From Cohnella luojiensis (GTDB lineage Bacteria > Bacillota > Bacilli > Paenibacillales > Paenibacillaceae), in contig NZ_SOMN01000006.1 of assembly GCF_004564235.1 (NCBI RefSeq), forward strand, positions 103,352 through 167,351: a stretch of DNA of 64,000 nt, read 5' to 3'. The notes beneath the pieces are model-generated. The model was not told where the DNA came from. It searched no databases and saw only the letters and a list, made by a program, of their open reading frames with translations. Of the stretch, positions 62,049-64,000 are shown one piece after another. Within the stretch, counting starts at the first letter, position 1. Every line of letters starts with the position of its first letter. The translations under genes and the position numbers were made by a program.

Positions 62049-63337
62049 TTGGCAACACCCCCGCTTTGCCCGGGCGATTGCTGAACGGGAATGGCAGCTA
62101 AAGTACGTTCCGCTTTAAAAAGCTCGGCATCCACTTTGCGATTTTTGGCGACGATTAATCCGTTCGGCCTGAAAATCGCGATGGACACCAAAATCGCGCC
62201 AAAAATGAACCTCTGCATTTTCGACGGTGATAACGCATTGGGAATACTAATCGTGCCATTCATCGTCAATTGGTTCAGCCAATTCGTCAGCTCCGTCAAC
62301 ACCTGCAGGTTGAGTATCGTAACCAGAGCGGCACCAAGAATGACCCCGGGAACGCTTCCCATTCCGCCCAAAATGACCATGACCAGAATCGTTATCGACT
62401 CGAGAAGCGTAAAGCTGGTCGGATCGATAAACGTTTGTTTAGCTGCAAATACGACGCCCATCATCCCGGAAAAAGATGCGCCTACGGCGAAAGCAGTCAA
62501 TTTGGTGCGGATTAAAGGAATACCCATCGATTGGGCCGCGATTTCGTTTTCCCTAATCGCTTTCCACGAACGCCCCATCTTGGAATGCTCCAGCCTTCTT
62601 ACGGTGAAAATGACGAGTACCAAAATCACGATGACGATAAAATAAAATTGATGCGGAAACGTAAACTTTAAACCGAACAGATTCGGGGGTTGAATCGACG
62701 AAAGTCCCATTGCCCCGTTCGTAATATTGATCGGTTTTTCCATGTTGTTAAAGATGATTCGAATGATTTCGCCGAACCCCAGCGTAACGATCGCCAAGTA
62801 ATCCCCTTTGACCCGAAGCACCGGCAGACCGAGAAGCACGCCGAACAAGGCGGCAATAAATCCGCCAATCAGGATAAACACCCAGAACGACGACCCGGAG
62901 AGCGGGAATAATTGGCCTGAAATAAAGTTGTTCGCTTGGGGAGTGGCAAAAATGGCATACGTGTATGCCCCGATCGCGAAGAAAGCGACAAACCCCAAAT
63001 CAAGCAGACCAGCGAACCCGACCACGATGTTCAGTCCGAGCGCCATCGCGATATAGATGCCGCATTGCGTAGCGACTTCCATGTAGGATTCGTGGGCAAG
63101 TCCTCCCGAGGTGGCGAACGGGATAACGATAAACAAAAGAATGCCGCCAACCGCCCACTTCACGGAGTTCTTAAACGAAGTAAAGTATAGCAGGAGCAAC
63201 GAACCAAGCAGGAGCAAAAACGCAACAACGGACTTATCCAAAAAATAGACGCTCAATGCAGTAACAACGACAAAAAGCGTATAGATCGAAGCCTGGGTTG
63301 GCAGATTTTTCTTGAGCAACGTTTTCCATTTATCCAT
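62045..63337 (-). CDS. livM: LivM, branched-chain amino acid permease
   Basis: 430 residues from the ATG at 63337 with AGGTGATC upstream; a GTG at 63346 directly after the livH stop is the alternative start. Eight to ten helices. Signature segments GLNIVVGFAGLLDLGFVAFF, RVKGDYLAIVTLGFGEIIRI and SMGIPLIRTKLTAFAVGASF followed by VLGGMGSVPGVILGA are typical. It is somewhat longer than E. coli LivM at the N-terminus. Confidence 0.94.
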   Translation of the reverse strand: MDKWKTLLKKNLPTQASIYTLFVVVTALSVYFLDKSVVAFLLLLGSLLLLYFTSFKNSVKWAVGGILLFIVIPFATSGGLAHESYMEVATQCGIYIAMALGLNIVVGFAGLLDLGFVAFFAIGAYTYAIFATPQANNFISGQLFPLSGSSFWVFILIGGFIAALFGVLLGLPVLRVKGDYLAIVTLGFGEIIRIIFNNMEKPINITNGAMGLSSIQPPNLFGLKFTFPHQFYFIVIVILVLVIFTVRRLEHSKMGRSWKAIRENEIAAQSMGIPLIRTKLTAFAVGASFSGMMGVVFAAKQTFIDPTSFTLLESITILVMVILGGMGSVPGVILGAALVTILNLQVLTELTNWLNQLTMNGTISIPNALSPSKMQRFIFGAILVSIAIFRPNGLIVAKNRKVDAELFKAERTLAAIPVQQSPGQSGGVAK

Positions 63338-63346
63338 GAAGATCAC

Positions 63347-64000
63347 CTACACTTTCTCCTTGACGGCTTTGCCGAATAACCCTTCCGGTTTGAAAATCAG
63401 GATCGTAATCAAGATAACGAATGCGACCACGTCTTTATACTCCCCGCCGAAATTGCCTCCCGTAATGATCCCGAGGTTCGCAGCGGAGAACATTTCCAAC
63501 ACGCCGATAAAAAGTCCTCCGAACATCGCGCCGCGAACGTTGCCGATTCCTCCAAGCACGGCTGCGGTAAAAGCTTTCAAGCCTAAAATAAAACCGATAT
63601 AAGGATCAATCGTACCGTACTGTTGGGCGAACAAAACGCCCGTACCGCCGCCCAATGCGGATCCGATAAAGAACGTCAACGCAATGACTTTGCTCACATT
63701 GATGGACATCAGAGAAGCCGTTTCGCGGTCCTGCGCAACGGCGCGCATAGCTACGCCCCATTTGGTGCGATTGATGAAGAGATCGAGTCCGATCATGAGC
63801 AATACGGCAACAGCAAGCACGATAATCGAGTTCATTTTCAAAAATGCGTCATCAAAACTGTCCCAAATGGAAGAAGATTTAATGATAATGTTCTCATTGT
63901 AGAGCGAGATGCCTGTCACTAAGAAGCTCCCAGTCTTCAAGTCGGCAATAAAACGAACAATATCCTGAAGTAAAAAAGATACTCCGATAGCTGAAATCAG
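63347..64000 (-). CDS. livH: LivH, branched-chain amino acid permease, 5' end outside window
   Basis: The frame is open to the right edge (218 codons seen). Its visible part starts LISAIGVSFLLQDIVRFIAD and contains TKWGVAMRAVAQDRETASLM, SVNVSK-like helix and TAAVLGGIGNVRGAMFGGLF, the LivH signature. About 70-80 N-terminal residues are missing. A periplasmic-type binding protein gene is expected further upstream. Confidence 0.93.
   Translation of the reverse strand: MISAIGVSFLLQDIVRFIADLKTGSFLVTGISLYNENIIIKSSSIWDSFDDAFLKMNSIIVLAVAVLLMIGLDLFINRTKWGVAMRAVAQDRETASLMSINVSKVIALTFFIGSALGGGTGVLFAQQYGTIDPYIGFILGLKAFTAAVLGGIGNVRGAMFGGLFIGVLEMFSAANLGIITGGNFGGEYKDVVAFVILITILIFKPEGLFGKAVKEKV

Noticed and set aside
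1..64000. rRNA, tRNA genes, insertion sequences, integrases or replication origins.
   Set aside because: None recognised on either strand. The pseudogene patches suggest past rearrangement, but no transposase or inverted-repeat ends were found.

Overview
The window looks like a chromosome segment of a low-to-mid-GC, sugar-scavenging Firmicute of the Paenibacillaceae (Paenibacillus/Cohnella-like). The evidence is two carbohydrate ABC loci each with its own YesM/YesN-type two-component pair, Gram-positive lipoprotein signals, strong AGGAGG-type ribosome binding sites, and a heterocycloanthracin-type bacteriocin cluster of the kind known from Bacillales. This is inferred from gene content; no rRNA or tRNA gene was seen.

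Layout. 1-9557 (minus strand): an alpha-galactoside locus with a mutarotase-like protein, YesM kinase, YesN regulator, solute-binding lipoprotein, two permeases and a GH36 alpha-galactosidase that runs off the left edge. 9683-10198: a long hairpin and a 51-bp tandem repeat. 10202-14129: a split UxaA-type dehydratase behind a dioxygenase-HEAT fusion, with a divergent AraC regulator. 14179-20807: a hypothetical protein, MFS transporter, MocR/EamA divergent pair, GH88 unsaturated glucuronyl hydrolase and AraC regulator.

20846-30902 (minus strand): a complete Tad/Flp pilus operon led by a GEMM-I (cyclic-di-GMP-type) riboswitch. Order: DUF192 protein, Flp pilin, intrinsic terminator, prepilin peptidase, TadE, TadG-like, CpaB, CpaE, CpaF, TadB, TadC, a second diverged GspE-like ATPase and a CheY-like regulator. 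31386-34470: small enzymes mixed with broken genes. 34483-37194: an HxlR regulator with a palindromic operator, divergent from an MFS transporter and a luciferase-like oxidoreductase. 37212-46994: an SGNH hydrolase and a second sugar locus (GH42 beta-galactosidase, LplA/B/C-like transporter, YesN/YesM).

47397-48671: two gene remnants and a GC-rich pair of small membrane proteins. 48764-54860: a thiazole/oxazole-modified peptide (TOMM) bacteriocin cluster whose precursor has a striking Cys-His repeat core, followed by a ThiF-like maturation protein, a YcaO cyclodehydratase ending in PHPHPFP, and a SagB dehydrogenase. 55214-58175: a MurE-like ligase lacking the DNPR motif, coupled to a broken nitrite/sulfite-reductase-like gene, and a TraX-like protein. 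58411-59515: a cluster of pseudogenes (BlaI, multicopper oxidase, chemotaxis receptor). 59588-64000: a DMT exporter attached to a livHMGF branched-chain amino-acid transporter operon that runs off the right edge.

The most notable systems are the TOMM cluster with its unusual His/Cys core and the riboswitch-controlled Tad operon with its atypical second ATPase. At least eight decayed genes lie in three patches (31.4-34.5, 47.4-47.8 and 55.2-59.5 kb); they show up only when frames are joined by eye.
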